From contig CBFIBS010000026.1 of the NCBI GenBank assembly GCA_965660945.1, positions 1-19,568 on the forward strand: a stretch of 19,568 nucleotides of DNA. Direction: 5' to 3'. The position numbers were made by a program, and so were the translations under genes. How positions within the stretch are numbered: position 1 is the first letter of the stretch; each line of letters opens with the position of its first letter. The notes under the pieces were generated by a model that saw only the letters and a list, made by a program, of their open reading frames with translations, was not told the DNA's origin and did no database searches. Below are positions 7,313-15,710 of this stretch, piece by piece. Source of the stretch: UBA7985 sp002711265 (GTDB lineage: Bacteria; Pseudomonadota; Alphaproteobacteria; UBA7985).

Positions 7313-9403
7313 TCAGCCCTCCTCGTCCGCGGTCAGGTCGATACAGCCGTCTGGCTGGATCCTCGCATGGCGGCTGGTGGGGACAATTACGGTGGTCTCG
7401 TCCTCGAAGATAGCCGCTGGCCCGGCCAGACGGTCGCCGGTGCCCAGCGCTTCGCGCGGTACCACGCCAGCGCGCACGGTCCGGCCCAGCGCCGCGTCGA
7501 AGATATCCCGCGTTGCGCCTGTTCCGGCAACGTCCGTCGACGATCCGACCGCCTCCGTCAGGGGTGGCAGGGTTTCCACCGGCGGGGTCGGCGTGCTGGC
7601 ATTGACCGCCCAGACCGTCGCCTCGATCTCCAGCCCGGCGACAGTGCGCCCGAACAGGGTGGTGTAGTCGGCTTCGAACAGAGCCTTCAAGGTTTCCATA
7701 TCCGGGCTGGAGGCCTGCTGTGCCGTCAGGATCACCGGGATCTCCCAGCCCTGCCCCCGATAGCGCATGTAAACCTTGCACTCGGCCTCAATCGGGGCGT
7801 CGGCGTCGCAGGAGCGGACAAAGTCGGTCGCCTCGGTGCGCAGTTCGGCCAGCGTATCGGCCACAAGCCCCGCGTCGAAGGCAGAAAATTCGACGTAGAC
7901 GCTGCGGGTAGCCTCGAAACTGAAGGGCGCCCGCAGGAAACCGATGGCCGAGCCGACCCCGGCCCCGGGCGGGATCAGACAGCGGCGGATACCCAGCTTT
8001 TCCGACAGGCGGGCCGAGTGCAGCGGCGCCGCACCGCCGAAGGCAATCATGGTGTAGTCGCTGAGGTCCTCGCCATTCTCCACCGCGTGGACGCGGGCGG
8101 CGTTGGACATGTTCTCGTCCACGACTTCGGTCAGCCCGAAGGCCGCTTCCAGCGCATCCAGCCCCAGCGGACCGCCGAGTTCGCTCTCCAGCGCTGCCCG
8201 CGACGCGGCTTCATCCAGCCGGATCGAGCCGCCTGCGAAATTGTCGGGGTCGAGTTTGCCCTGCACCAGATCGGCGTCCGTGACCGCAGGGCGGGTGCCG
8301 CCTCGGCCGTAGCAGGCTGGTCCGGGCTCAGAGCCAGCCGATTCAGGGCCGACTCGGATCTGGTGCAGCGCGTCGACGTGGGCCAGCGAGCCACCCCCGG
8401 CGCCGATCTCGACCATATCGATCACTGGGATCGAAATCGGCATGCCCGAGCCCTTCTTGAAGCGATAGGTACGGGCGACTTCGAACACGCGCGCGGTCTT
8501 CGGCGTCTGGTTCCTGATCAGGCAGATTTTGGCCGTCGTTCCCCCCATGTCGAAGGACAGCACACGGTCGAGACCGTGGCGCGCGCCGATGTGCGCCGCG
8601 AACACCGCCCCGCCTGCTGGTCCGCTCTCGACCAGCCGCACCGGGAATTCAGCGGCACTCTCAAGGCTGATGATGCCCCCGCCTGAGTGCATCAGGAAGA
8701 TCGGACAGGCCGCGCCCTGCTCGGCCAGGCGCCCTTCAAGACGGCCCAGATAGGATTTCATCAGCGGCTTGATGTAGGCGTTGGCGATGGTGGTGTTGAA
8801 GCGCTCGTATTCCCGCATCTGTGGCGAGACTTCGCTGGACAGCGACAGCGTCACATGAGGCAGGCGCCGGGCCAGCACCTCGGCGATCTGCCGCTCGTGG
8901 CTGTCATTGAGGTAACTGTGCAGCAGGCCGATGGCGACGCTTTCGTAGCCCGCTTCTTCAATCTGATCCGCAAGCGCATCGATAGCGGCAGGATCAAGCG
9001 GGATCAGCACCTCCCCCCCAGCATCGATGCGCTCGCGCAGGGTCAGACGCTGGTTGCGCGGCAGCAACGGATCAGGAAGACGCAGGTTGAGGTCGTATTG
9101 CTCGAAGCGGCTCTCGGTCCGCATTTCGATCACGTCGCGGAAGCCTTCGGTGGTGATCAGCGCCGTGCGCGCCCCGCGACGCTCGATCAGGGCGTTGGTG
9201 GCGAGCGTGGTCCCGTGGATGATCTGTTCAATCGCCGAGGTCTGGACGCCGGCCTCAGCGCAGACCCGGTTCAGGCCCTCGATGATCGCGTCTTCTGGCG
9301 CGGCGTAGGTGGTCAGCACCTTGGTCGAGGTCAGGCCAGACGGGGTTTCCAGCACCACGTCGGTGAAAGTACCACCGATATCGACGCCGAGGCGGACGTC
9401 CAT
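7313..9403 (-). CDS. hyuA: Hydantoinase A / oxoprolinase family ATP-dependent subunit
   Basis: A 696-residue cytoplasmic protein of the usual HyuA length. It begins with the ASKHA-type phosphate loop GVDIGGTFTDVVL (7-19), then the IIHGTTLATNALIERRGARTALITTEGFRDV stretch typical of the family, and a second phosphate loop LSFDMGGTTAKICLI in the middle. GGAGGG about nine bases upstream supports the ATG at 9403. Its stop is followed after three bases by the hyuB start, so the two subunits are co-translated. The reaction expected is ATP-dependent opening of a cyclic imide or amide. The flavoprotein gene lies 57 bp upstream on the same strand, which suggests that the ring-opened product or a related N-methyl amine is oxidised next. 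A carboxylase role (acetone or acetophenone type) is less likely, because no third subunit or biotin-type partner is seen. Confidence 0.92.
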   Translation of the reverse strand: MDVRLGVDIGGTFTDVVLETPSGLTSTKVLTTYAAPEDAIIEGLNRVCAEAGVQTSAIEQIIHGTTLATNALIERRGARTALITTEGFRDVIEMRTESRFEQYDLNLRLPDPLLPRNQRLTLRERIDAGGEVLIPLDPAAIDALADQIEEAGYESVAIGLLHSYLNDSHERQIAEVLARRLPHVTLSLSSEVSPQMREYERFNTTIANAYIKPLMKSYLGRLEGRLAEQGAACPIFLMHSGGGIISLESAAEFPVRLVESGPAGGAVFAAHIGARHGLDRVLSFDMGGTTAKICLIRNQTPKTARVFEVARTYRFKKGSGMPISIPVIDMVEIGAGGGSLAHVDALHQIRVGPESAGSEPGPACYGRGGTRPAVTDADLVQGKLDPDNFAGGSIRLDEAASRAALESELGGPLGLDALEAAFGLTEVVDENMSNAARVHAVENGEDLSDYTMIAFGGAAPLHSARLSEKLGIRRCLIPPGAGVGSAIGFLRAPFSFEATRSVYVEFSAFDAGLVADTLAELRTEATDFVRSCDADAPIEAECKVYMRYRGQGWEIPVILTAQQASSPDMETLKALFEADYTTLFGRTVAGLEIEATVWAVNASTPTPPVETLPPLTEAVGSSTDVAGTGATRDIFDAALGRTVRAGVVPREALGTGDRLAGPAAIFEDETTVIVPTSRHARIQPDGCIDLTADEEG

Positions 9404-9460
9404 GGGCCAAGCCCTCCCTCATCAAAACAACCCTGCGGGAGGCCTCGCCTGCCGCGGCCG

Positions 9461-11908
9461 TCAGCTGCGCATCCGGCCCCCGTTGGGATCGTAAAGCGGC
9501 GCACCCTGCACTTCGGCGGGGTACATCTCACCCATGATCTCGACCTTGACCACCGTGCCGGCCGCCGCGTGTTCGGCGGCGACGTAGGCCATGGCCATGG
9601 ACTTGCCCACGTGGTGGGCATAGCCCCCAGATGTGATGTAGCCGACCGCTGCATCGTTGACCAGCACGGCTTCGTCCAGCGTCACATCCATAGGCGTATC
9701 GACGGTGAGGGTGACTAGCTTGCGGTCCACGCCCTCATCCCGGAATTTGGCCGTGGCTTCCTTGCCCACGAAGTCCTTGTTCCAGTTGATGAACACGTCC
9801 ATGCCGGACTCCACAGCGTTGAAATCAGGGCGGAATTCGAGGCCCCAGGCCCCCCAGCCCTTTTCCAGCCGCAGCGACATCAGCGTCCGGGCCCCGTACC
9901 AGCGATAGTCAAGGTCTTCCCCGGCTTCTTCGATCGCCTCGGACAACAGCAGCAGGAATTGCGGACGACAGTAGATCTCGAAGCCCAGCTCGCCGGAGAA
10001 ACTCAGCCGGTTCAGGATCACCGGGACACCGCCGACAAACGTGCGGCGAGTATCGCGGAATTTCAGCGCATCGGCGGAGACATCCAGCCGGGTGATCCGC
10101 TGCAGCAGTTCACGCGACTGGGGCCCGGCGAGGCCTATACCGTGCCAGCCGCCGGTTTGGTTCTCGTGCCGGACCGTGTCGGGCAGCGTGCGCGCGAAAA
10201 ACCGGCTGTGGGCGTCCTGCATGGCACCAGAGCCGAACAGCATGAAGTCTTCATCGCCCAAACAGGCCACGGTCAGGTCACCGTAAAGACGGCCCTTCTC
10301 GGTCAGCATGGGCGTCAGCGTCAGCCGCCCGGGCTTGGGGATATGCCCCGCCATGGTGCGGTTGAGCCAGTCACGTGCGCCCGGCCCGGTGATGCTGTGC
10401 TTGGCGAAGTTGGCGAGTTCGATACCGCCGACGCCATTGCGCACGGCGTCACACTCGCGGGCAACGTAGTCGTGGCTGCGGTTGCGCTCGAAGGTCGGGT
10501 CTTCCCAGGCATCCTCAGGGTTGTCTGCGAACCAAAGCGCGTGCTCGAGGCCGAACGACTGCCCCATGCGTGCACCGCGCGCGACCAATCGGTCATAGAG
10601 CGCCGTTGTCTGCTGCCGCCGCCCCTTAGGCAGGGTTTCATTGGGAAAGGTCATGACGAAGCGGCGCTCGTAGTTCTCGGTTGACTTGACCGTTCCCCAG
10701 TCCGGCGAAGCCCAGCTGCCGAAGCGCGCCACGTCCATGGCCCAGACATCGATTGAAGGCTCGCCGTCAATCATCCACTCGGCCATGGTCAGACCGACGC
10801 CGCCACCCTGACAGAAGCCGGCCATGACGCCCACCGCGCACCAGTAGTTGTGCATGCCCGGAACCGGCCCGATCATGGGGTTGCCGTCGGGACCGAATGT
10901 GAAGGGACCATTGACCGCCTGCCGGATACCAGCGCTGGCCAGCGCCGGGATGCGCTCGAAGCCCAGCTCTAGCCGGTCGGCGATGTGTTCAAGGTTGGGG
11001 TTGAGCAGCTCGTGCCCGAAGTCCCAGGGCGTGCCCTCCACCTTCCACGGCACCCCGACCGGCTCGTAGGTGCCGAGCAGCATGCCGTCGCGTTCCTGCC
11101 GGAAATAGAGGTTGGCCTCGTAGTCGATGCCGCAGGGCAAGCGGGTCGGATGGTTGACGATCTCGTCGATGCCCTCGGTCAGCAGGTAGTGGTGTTCCAT
11201 GGGCTGGACGGGGAAGTTCAAACCCGACATGTGCCCGACTTCGCGCGCCCACAGTCCACCGCAGTTGACGATGTATTCGGCGTTGATGGTGCCGTTGGGC
11301 GTGGTCACGTCCCAGGTGCCATCGGCGCGCTGGGTGGTGGCGGTCGCCGGCGTGTGGGTAAAGTACTGCGCGCCGTAGTGACGGGCAGCCTTGGCAAAGG
11401 CGTAGGTGGTGCCTGAGGGGTCCAGATCCCCGTCCTGATCATCCCAAAGCGCAGCGAGGTAGTGCTTGGGGTCGATCAGCGGGTGGCGCTCGGCGACTTC
11501 CTGCAGCGAGATGAACTCCTGCTGCAGCCCCATGTAGCGTGCCTTGGACCGCTCGCGCTTGAGGTAGTCGTACCAAGTCTTGTTGGAGGCCAGATAGAAC
11601 CCGCCAGTCATATGCAGGCCGACAGATTGCCCGGACAGCTCCTCGATCTCCTTATAGAGACCGATGGTATAGCTCTGGAGGCGCGAGATGTTGGGATCCG
11701 AGCTGATGGTATGGATCTGCCCCGCCGCATGCCACGACGAGCCGGAGGTCAGCTCGTCACGCTCGAGCAGGACCGCGTCCTTCCAGCCGAATTTGGCGAG
11801 GTGGAACAAAATCGAGCAGCCCACGACACCCCCGCCAATGATCACGACCTTGGCGTGACTGGGCAGCTGTTTGCCGGTGCTGGTGGCTTCCTTGATGACC
11901 TCGGGCAT
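9461..11908 (-). CDS. Dimethylglycine/sarcosine dehydrogenase-like flavoprotein with GcvT folate domain
   Basis: An 815-residue two-module enzyme. Residues about 1-390 are a D-amino-acid-oxidase-type FAD domain with the dinucleotide motif GGGVVG (25-30) and SSWHAAGQ; His60 in WHAAG is the residue that holds FAD covalently in dimethylglycine dehydrogenase. A linking FAO-type segment follows, then from about 450 to the end a GcvT/aminomethyltransferase domain that in relatives moves the released one-carbon unit to tetrahydrofolate. Expected reaction: oxidative N-demethylation of a secondary or tertiary methylated amino acid. I start at the ATG at 11908, because AGGAG lies eight bases upstream; a TTG 12 codons earlier has no such site. 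It follows a 147-bp gap after the oxidoreductase gene and precedes hyuA, linking demethylation to cyclic amide opening. The substrate could be dimethylglycine, sarcosine, an N-methyl amino acid or an N-methylamino acid from a lactam. Confidence 0.88.
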   Translation of the reverse strand: MPEVIKEATSTGKQLPSHAKVVIIGGGVVGCSILFHLAKFGWKDAVLLERDELTSGSSWHAAGQIHTISSDPNISRLQSYTIGLYKEIEELSGQSVGLHMTGGFYLASNKTWYDYLKRERSKARYMGLQQEFISLQEVAERHPLIDPKHYLAALWDDQDGDLDPSGTTYAFAKAARHYGAQYFTHTPATATTQRADGTWDVTTPNGTINAEYIVNCGGLWAREVGHMSGLNFPVQPMEHHYLLTEGIDEIVNHPTRLPCGIDYEANLYFRQERDGMLLGTYEPVGVPWKVEGTPWDFGHELLNPNLEHIADRLELGFERIPALASAGIRQAVNGPFTFGPDGNPMIGPVPGMHNYWCAVGVMAGFCQGGGVGLTMAEWMIDGEPSIDVWAMDVARFGSWASPDWGTVKSTENYERRFVMTFPNETLPKGRRQQTTALYDRLVARGARMGQSFGLEHALWFADNPEDAWEDPTFERNRSHDYVARECDAVRNGVGGIELANFAKHSITGPGARDWLNRTMAGHIPKPGRLTLTPMLTEKGRLYGDLTVACLGDEDFMLFGSGAMQDAHSRFFARTLPDTVRHENQTGGWHGIGLAGPQSRELLQRITRLDVSADALKFRDTRRTFVGGVPVILNRLSFSGELGFEIYCRPQFLLLLSEAIEEAGEDLDYRWYGARTLMSLRLEKGWGAWGLEFRPDFNAVESGMDVFINWNKDFVGKEATAKFRDEGVDRKLVTLTVDTPMDVTLDEAVLVNDAAVGYITSGGYAHHVGKSMAMAYVAAEHAAAGTVVKVEIMGEMYPAEVQGAPLYDPNGGRMRS

Positions 11909-11916
11909 GGTGCGGG

Positions 11917-11921
11917 CTCCT
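11917..11921 (-). promoter_or_regulatory. Ribosome binding site that fixes the flavoprotein start
   Basis: On the minus strand AGGAG is followed by eight bases and then the ATG at 11908. The upstream TTG at 11944 would need translation to begin before this site, so the shorter 815-residue product is preferred. Confidence 0.7.
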
Positions 11922-11953
11922 GCTTGCAGCGTCGGTTTGGACAAGGCTCTGTG

Positions 11954-11966
11954 TCAGACTGTCTGA
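11954..11966. promoter_or_regulatory. 13-bp palindrome upstream of the flavoprotein gene, candidate operator
   Basis: TCAGAC-T-GTCTGA is a perfect odd palindrome in the 147-bp gap between the oxidoreductase and flavoprotein genes, 45 bp before the flavoprotein start. It suits a dimeric regulator and suggests that flavoprotein-hyuA-hyuB may have their own promoter. A second short palindrome, GTCTATAGAC (12023-12032), lies nearer the oxidoreductase stop. I find no convincing -35/-10 pair, so this is suggestive only. Confidence 0.4.
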
Positions 11967-12055
11967 ACCGAATTAGCGTCGGCAGCTGCAGCCCACTTTG
12001 GCGTTTCCGACAGCCGAGCGACGTCTATAGACCCGGCACAGCGGGCTTTCAGCGC

Positions 12056-13162
12056 TCAAAGCGGCGGCGGGATCAGGACAAAGTTGCCGACGTGGGTTTT
12101 CTCCAGAAACGCCTGCTGTGCCTCGACGATGTCCCCGAGCGCAAAGGTGCGGTCGAGCAGCGGCCGGATCCGACCGGTTTCGATCAATGAGATCAGGCGT
12201 GGAAACACCGGTTCATCCCAGGCCGTGGTGCCGATCAGCCGCAGGTCCTTGAGGTAAAGATCACGCATATCTAGATCGACAACCGGCCCGGCGATGGCGC
12301 CGGAACTCATCAGTCGTCCCCCGCGACGCAGCAGCTTGAGCATGACGGGGAAGCCCTCGCCTGCGACGTTATCGACCACCGCATCGACGCTGAACTCACC
12401 CAGCGCCGCGACCAGATCGTGGTGGCGGTCAATCACCCGGATATCACCGAGGCTGGCCACGCGATCGAGCTTGTCCGCGCTGCTGACCGCCGTGACCACG
12501 GCCCCCCGCGCCAGCGCCAGCTGCACGGCGGCCGAGCCAACTCCGCCGGACGCACCGATCACCAGCACATGCTCTCCCGCCGCGACCCCGCCCCGGTGGA
12601 GCATGGTTTCAGCCGTCGCGTAAGCACAGGGGATGGTCGCCAACTCGGCATCGGACCAGTCGCAGTCGACCGGAAACACTTCAGAGGCCGGCACTTTGAC
12701 AAACTGGGCAAAGGCGCCGTCGAAGTCAGAGGCCATCCAGTCGCATTCGAGGCTGTCGAAGCCATGGCGTCGCATGTTGGCGCGGATCAGCGCGCGCCGG
12801 CCGAGCAGTGCAGGGTCAGCCCCCTGCCCCAGCTCGACAACTTCGCCGCAACAGTCCGTGCCCTGTATCAGTGGGAACGGCGTCTTGCCCGCCCAACCGC
12901 CATCTTCTTTATCACCACCTGACACATTTCCGGCGTCTGCGCGGGCGGCGCTGTCGGACACGGCAGAGGTTGCGATTGACACCTCGGCCGAATACCAGCC
13001 CAGCCGGGTGTTGATTTCGGTGTTGTTGACCCCGGCGGCGAGCACCCGCAGCAGCGCCTCGCCCGGGCCGGGTCGGGGCACCGGCACGTCCTGATAGGAC
13101 AGCTTGTCGAACCCGCCGTTACCGGTGGTGACCACTGCTTTCATGGTCGATGGCAGGCTCAT
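12056..13162 (-). CDS. Medium-chain dehydrogenase/reductase (zinc-type alcohol dehydrogenase family, quinone-oxidoreductase-like)
   Basis: A 368-residue NAD(P)-dependent oxidoreductase. The GroES-like N-terminal half carries MKAVVTTGNGGFDKL, PGPGEALLRVLAAGVNNTEINTR (31-53) and GTDCCGEVVELGQG (101-114); the Rossmann half has VLVIGASGGVGSAAVQLA (199-216), where GASGGVG binds the cofactor. I do not see the four-cysteine structural zinc loop of classical alcohol dehydrogenases, so it is closer to the zinc-poor quinone-oxidoreductase branch. A stretch at about 58-95, rich in Ser, Ala, Gly and Asp, lengthens the region before the GTDCCG motif. The ATG at 13162 lies 22 bp after the TPP-enzyme stop and has no strong ribosome site; ATG at 13144 is an alternative. 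By context it could reduce or oxidise the aldehyde or ketone made by the TPP enzyme, but its substrate is not known. Confidence 0.85.
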   Translation of the reverse strand: MSLPSTMKAVVTTGNGGFDKLSYQDVPVPRPGPGEALLRVLAAGVNNTEINTRLGWYSAEVSIATSAVSDSAARADAGNVSGGDKEDGGWAGKTPFPLIQGTDCCGEVVELGQGADPALLGRRALIRANMRRHGFDSLECDWMASDFDGAFAQFVKVPASEVFPVDCDWSDAELATIPCAYATAETMLHRGGVAAGEHVLVIGASGGVGSAAVQLALARGAVVTAVSSADKLDRVASLGDIRVIDRHHDLVAALGEFSVDAVVDNVAGEGFPVMLKLLRRGGRLMSSGAIAGPVVDLDMRDLYLKDLRLIGTTAWDEPVFPRLISLIETGRIRPLLDRTFALGDIVEAQQAFLEKTHVGNFVLIPPPL

Positions 13163-13184
13163 GCCCGCGCAGGTGCCAGTGGTG

Positions 13185-14861
13185 TCATCGGCTGTTTTCC
13201 GCCCGGATCTGGCTCAGCGTCTTACCCGGGGTGATGGCCTCAGCCGCGATCACAAGATCGAGGACAGCGCCGGTCTCCGAGGCCATGGCGCGTTCGAAGG
13301 CCGCCTGGAAGCCGTCGGTTGTCTCAACCCGCTCTCCGTGGAAGCCGTAGGCGCGGGCCAGCGCCGCGAAGTCGGGGCTGACCATGTCGGTATGGGATAC
13401 CCGGCCGGGGAAATGGGTTTCCTGATGCGCCCGAATGGTGCCGTAGATGCCATTGTTGAGCACCAGAATGATCGGCTGCGCCCCCGCCTGTCGCGCGGTT
13501 GCCAGCTCCTGACAGTTCATCTGAAAATCCCCGTCACCGGCGAAGCAGACCACGCAGCGGCCCGGGTCGGCGACCTTGGCCGCGATGGCCGCAGGCAGGC
13601 CGTAGCCCATGGCGCCCGACTGCGGCGCGAGCAGCCGCGCCCGCGGGCCAAAGCGGAAGAATTTGTTCGGCCAGACGGTGAAATTCCCTGCGCCATTGGT
13701 CAGCACCACGTCTTCGGGCAGGCGCTCACGCAGGAAGGCCATGACAGCGGCCATATCGACCGGTGAAGGCTGGGCCGGGGGCGCAAAGAAGGCGGCATAG
13801 TCTGCGCGTCCCTTGGCCAGCCACTGAGCCGCAGCATCGGCCGTCGCGGCACTTCGGTCCACCGACCCCAGCGCCGACAGCGCCTGCGCGAAGGCGTTAG
13901 GACCGGCCTGTATCGCCAGTTCGGGCGCGTAGACTTTGCCGAGTTCTCCGGGCTCCGGGTGGACGTGGATCAGCCGCTGGCGCGGCTCGGGCACATCCAG
14001 CAGGGTGTAGGCATGGGTGGTCATCTCACCGAAACGCAGATTGACGGCGAGGATGGTATCAGCTTCGCGGATCAGGCGCTGCACGTGGGCAGGCATGCTA
14101 ACCCCGGCCTCTCCACAAAACGCCGGTGAAAAGTTGTCGAAGCAGTCCTGATAGCGGAAGGTGGTGACCACCGGGATGCCGTTGGCCTCGGCAAAGGCCT
14201 CCATGGCGCGCTGGCTGGGTTCCTGCCAGTTGACCCCACCGAGCATGATCAGCGGCCGCTCGGCCTGTTCCAGATGTCCGCGCAGGGCGTCGAGCGCACC
14301 GGCGCCCGGCGCTGCCTCTTCCACAGCAATCGGGCCGGACAGCGGGAGTGCTGCGCTCTGCCCTGAGAGCACGTCTTCGGGCAGTGCCACCACCACCGGA
14401 CCCGGACGGCCGGTCGTGGCGGTCTTCCACGCGCGGGAGACGATTTCGGGGATGCGGTCGGCGCTGTCGATCTCAGTTGCCCACTTGACCATCGAGCCAT
14501 AGACGGCACGGTAGTCGAGCTCCTGAAACGCCTCGCGCCCACGCATATCGGTACCGACCTGCCCAACGAACAGGATCATGGGCGCGCTGTCCTGCATCGC
14601 GGTGTGCAGGCCGATCGAAGCGTTTGTCGCGCCCGGCCCCCGCGTGACCCAGCACAGGCCGGGCGTCGCCGTCAGCTTGCCGTAGGCTGCCGCCATGTAG
14701 GCGGCCCCGCCCTCATTCCGGCACAGCACGAAGTCCAGCTGCCCTGCGGTGTCGTGCAGGGCGTCGAGAACCGGCAGGTAGGACTCGCCCGGCACGCCGA
14801 ACGAGGTCCGGGCACCGAGGTTGATCAGGCTGCGTACAAGAATTTCACCACCCGACTGCAT
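13185..14861 (-). CDS. Thiamine-diphosphate-dependent enzyme, acetolactate-synthase-like
   Basis: A 558-residue cytoplasmic enzyme with the three-domain layout of the acetolactate synthase/decarboxylase superfamily. The Pyr domain has GVPGESYLPVLDAL (22-35) and CRNEGGAAYMAAAYG, with Glu50 as the cofactor-activating glutamate. The middle domain follows, and the PP domain carries the thiamine diphosphate motif from GDG (442-444) to NN (469-470). AGGAG lies 11 bases before the ATG at 14861. The gene lies 33 bp after the second ABC ATPase and 22 bp before the oxidoreductase, so it is inside the operon. No small regulatory subunit is nearby, which argues against a biosynthetic acetolactate synthase. 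Likely jobs are decarboxylation of a 2-oxo acid or a carboligation in the breakdown route. I cannot assign the substrate. Confidence 0.88.
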   Translation of the reverse strand: MQSGGEILVRSLINLGARTSFGVPGESYLPVLDALHDTAGQLDFVLCRNEGGAAYMAAAYGKLTATPGLCWVTRGPGATNASIGLHTAMQDSAPMILFVGQVGTDMRGREAFQELDYRAVYGSMVKWATEIDSADRIPEIVSRAWKTATTGRPGPVVVALPEDVLSGQSAALPLSGPIAVEEAAPGAGALDALRGHLEQAERPLIMLGGVNWQEPSQRAMEAFAEANGIPVVTTFRYQDCFDNFSPAFCGEAGVSMPAHVQRLIREADTILAVNLRFGEMTTHAYTLLDVPEPRQRLIHVHPEPGELGKVYAPELAIQAGPNAFAQALSALGSVDRSAATADAAAQWLAKGRADYAAFFAPPAQPSPVDMAAVMAFLRERLPEDVVLTNGAGNFTVWPNKFFRFGPRARLLAPQSGAMGYGLPAAIAAKVADPGRCVVCFAGDGDFQMNCQELATARQAGAQPIILVLNNGIYGTIRAHQETHFPGRVSHTDMVSPDFAALARAYGFHGERVETTDGFQAAFERAMASETGAVLDLVIAAEAITPGKTLSQIRAENSR

Positions 14862-14894
14862 GGCGCTCTGGTCTCCTGCGAAGCGGCTACGGGT

Positions 14895-15710
14895 TCAAGA
14901 AAACTCGATTTTCGGCGCCGCGGAAAGCAACATCTTGGTGTAGTCCTGCTGCGGCTTGGAAAACAGGTCGGCCGTATCCTGCTCCTCGACCAGCACCCCC
15001 TGGTTCAGGACCCCGATCCGGTTGGCCATGGTCGAAACCACCGCCAGATCGTGGGTGATGAACAGATAGGTCAGGCCGAAGTCCTGCTGCAGCGCCTTGA
15101 GCAGGTTCAGCACCTGCGCCTGCACCGACACGTCCAGCGCCGAAGTCGGCTCATCGCAGATGATCACCTCGGGTTGGCTGGACAGGGCGCGGGCGATGGA
15201 AATGCGCTGGCGCTGCCCCCCGGAGAACTCGTGCGGATACTTGCCCGCGTCGCTGGCGCTCAGGCCGACCTGCTCCAGCAGTTCGGCGATCCGGGTCTGC
15301 TGGGCCTTGGCGCCGTCGATCAGACCAAAGGCCCGGATCGGCTCGCCGAGGATATCGCCGACCTTCCAGCGCGGGTTGAGGCTGGCGTAGGGGCTCTGGA
15401 ACACCATCTGGATGCGGCGTCGCTGGGCCTGCTGCTCGCGGCGATTGAGCGAGGCGTCGGCGAGGTTGCGGCCGTCGATGGTGATCGACCCCGATGAGGG
15501 CTGGAGCAGGCCAACGACCATGTTGGCGATGGTGGACTTGCCCGAACCGGACTCGCCAACCAACGCGTAGGTCGAGCCGCGCTCGATCTGGAAGTTCACG
15601 GCGTCGACGGCCTTGAGGATGCGCTTGGGGCGCAAGGTCAGCGCCCGCACGATCCAAGGGTCGGACAGGTCAAAGGTGCGGGTCAGATCGCTGGCAACAA
15701 CGAAACTCAT
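14895..15710 (-). CDS. Dpp/Opp-type ABC transporter ATP-binding protein (second ATPase, DppF position)
   Basis: A 271-residue ATPase that powers the importer from the cytoplasmic side. Walker A is GESGSGKS (52-59), the ABC signature FSGGQRQR (162-169), Walker B EVIICDEP (181-188) and the switch His is in FITHD (218-222). The opening SDLTRTFDLSDPWIVRALTLRPKR is a style I know from alphaproteobacterial DppF-like proteins. The ATG at 15710 overlaps the stop of the first ATPase (ATGA, 15707-15710). The frame is open further upstream, but that part lies inside the other ATPase gene and reads as out-of-frame sequence. The protein ends soon after QQDYTKMLLSAAP, so it lacks the cysteine-rich C-terminal extension of the partner and of longer DppF/OppF proteins. 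Confidence 0.92.
   Translation of the reverse strand: MSFVVASDLTRTFDLSDPWIVRALTLRPKRILKAVDAVNFQIERGSTYALVGESGSGKSTIANMVVGLLQPSSGSITIDGRNLADASLNRREQQAQRRRIQMVFQSPYASLNPRWKVGDILGEPIRAFGLIDGAKAQQTRIAELLEQVGLSASDAGKYPHEFSGGQRQRISIARALSSQPEVIICDEPTSALDVSVQAQVLNLLKALQQDFGLTYLFITHDLAVVSTMANRIGVLNQGVLVEEQDTADLFSKPQQDYTKMLLSAAPKIEFS

Noticed and set aside
7367..8686. Long open frame (439 codons) on the plus strand inside hyuA
   Set aside because: It is antisense to a clear HyuA protein, shows no recognisable domain, and is rich in Arg, Gly and Gln as expected from a GC-rich complement.
8687..9718. Another long plus-strand frame (343 codons) across the hyuA/flavoprotein junction
   Set aside because: It spans two well-supported genes on the opposite strand and resembles no family; high-GC shadow.
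11909..11944. A 12-residue longer flavoprotein beginning at TTG 11944
   Set aside because: AGGAG is correctly spaced for ATG 11908, and the extra residues contain nothing recognisable.
12023..12032. GTCTATAGAC palindrome as a separate operator
   Set aside because: Ten-base palindromes arise by chance at this length of sequence, and nothing else marks it; mentioned only with the nearby 13-bp palindrome.
14604..15497. Plus-strand frame (297 codons) across the TPP-enzyme and ATPase genes
   Set aside because: It crosses two genes whose motifs are intact on the minus strand and has no family features.
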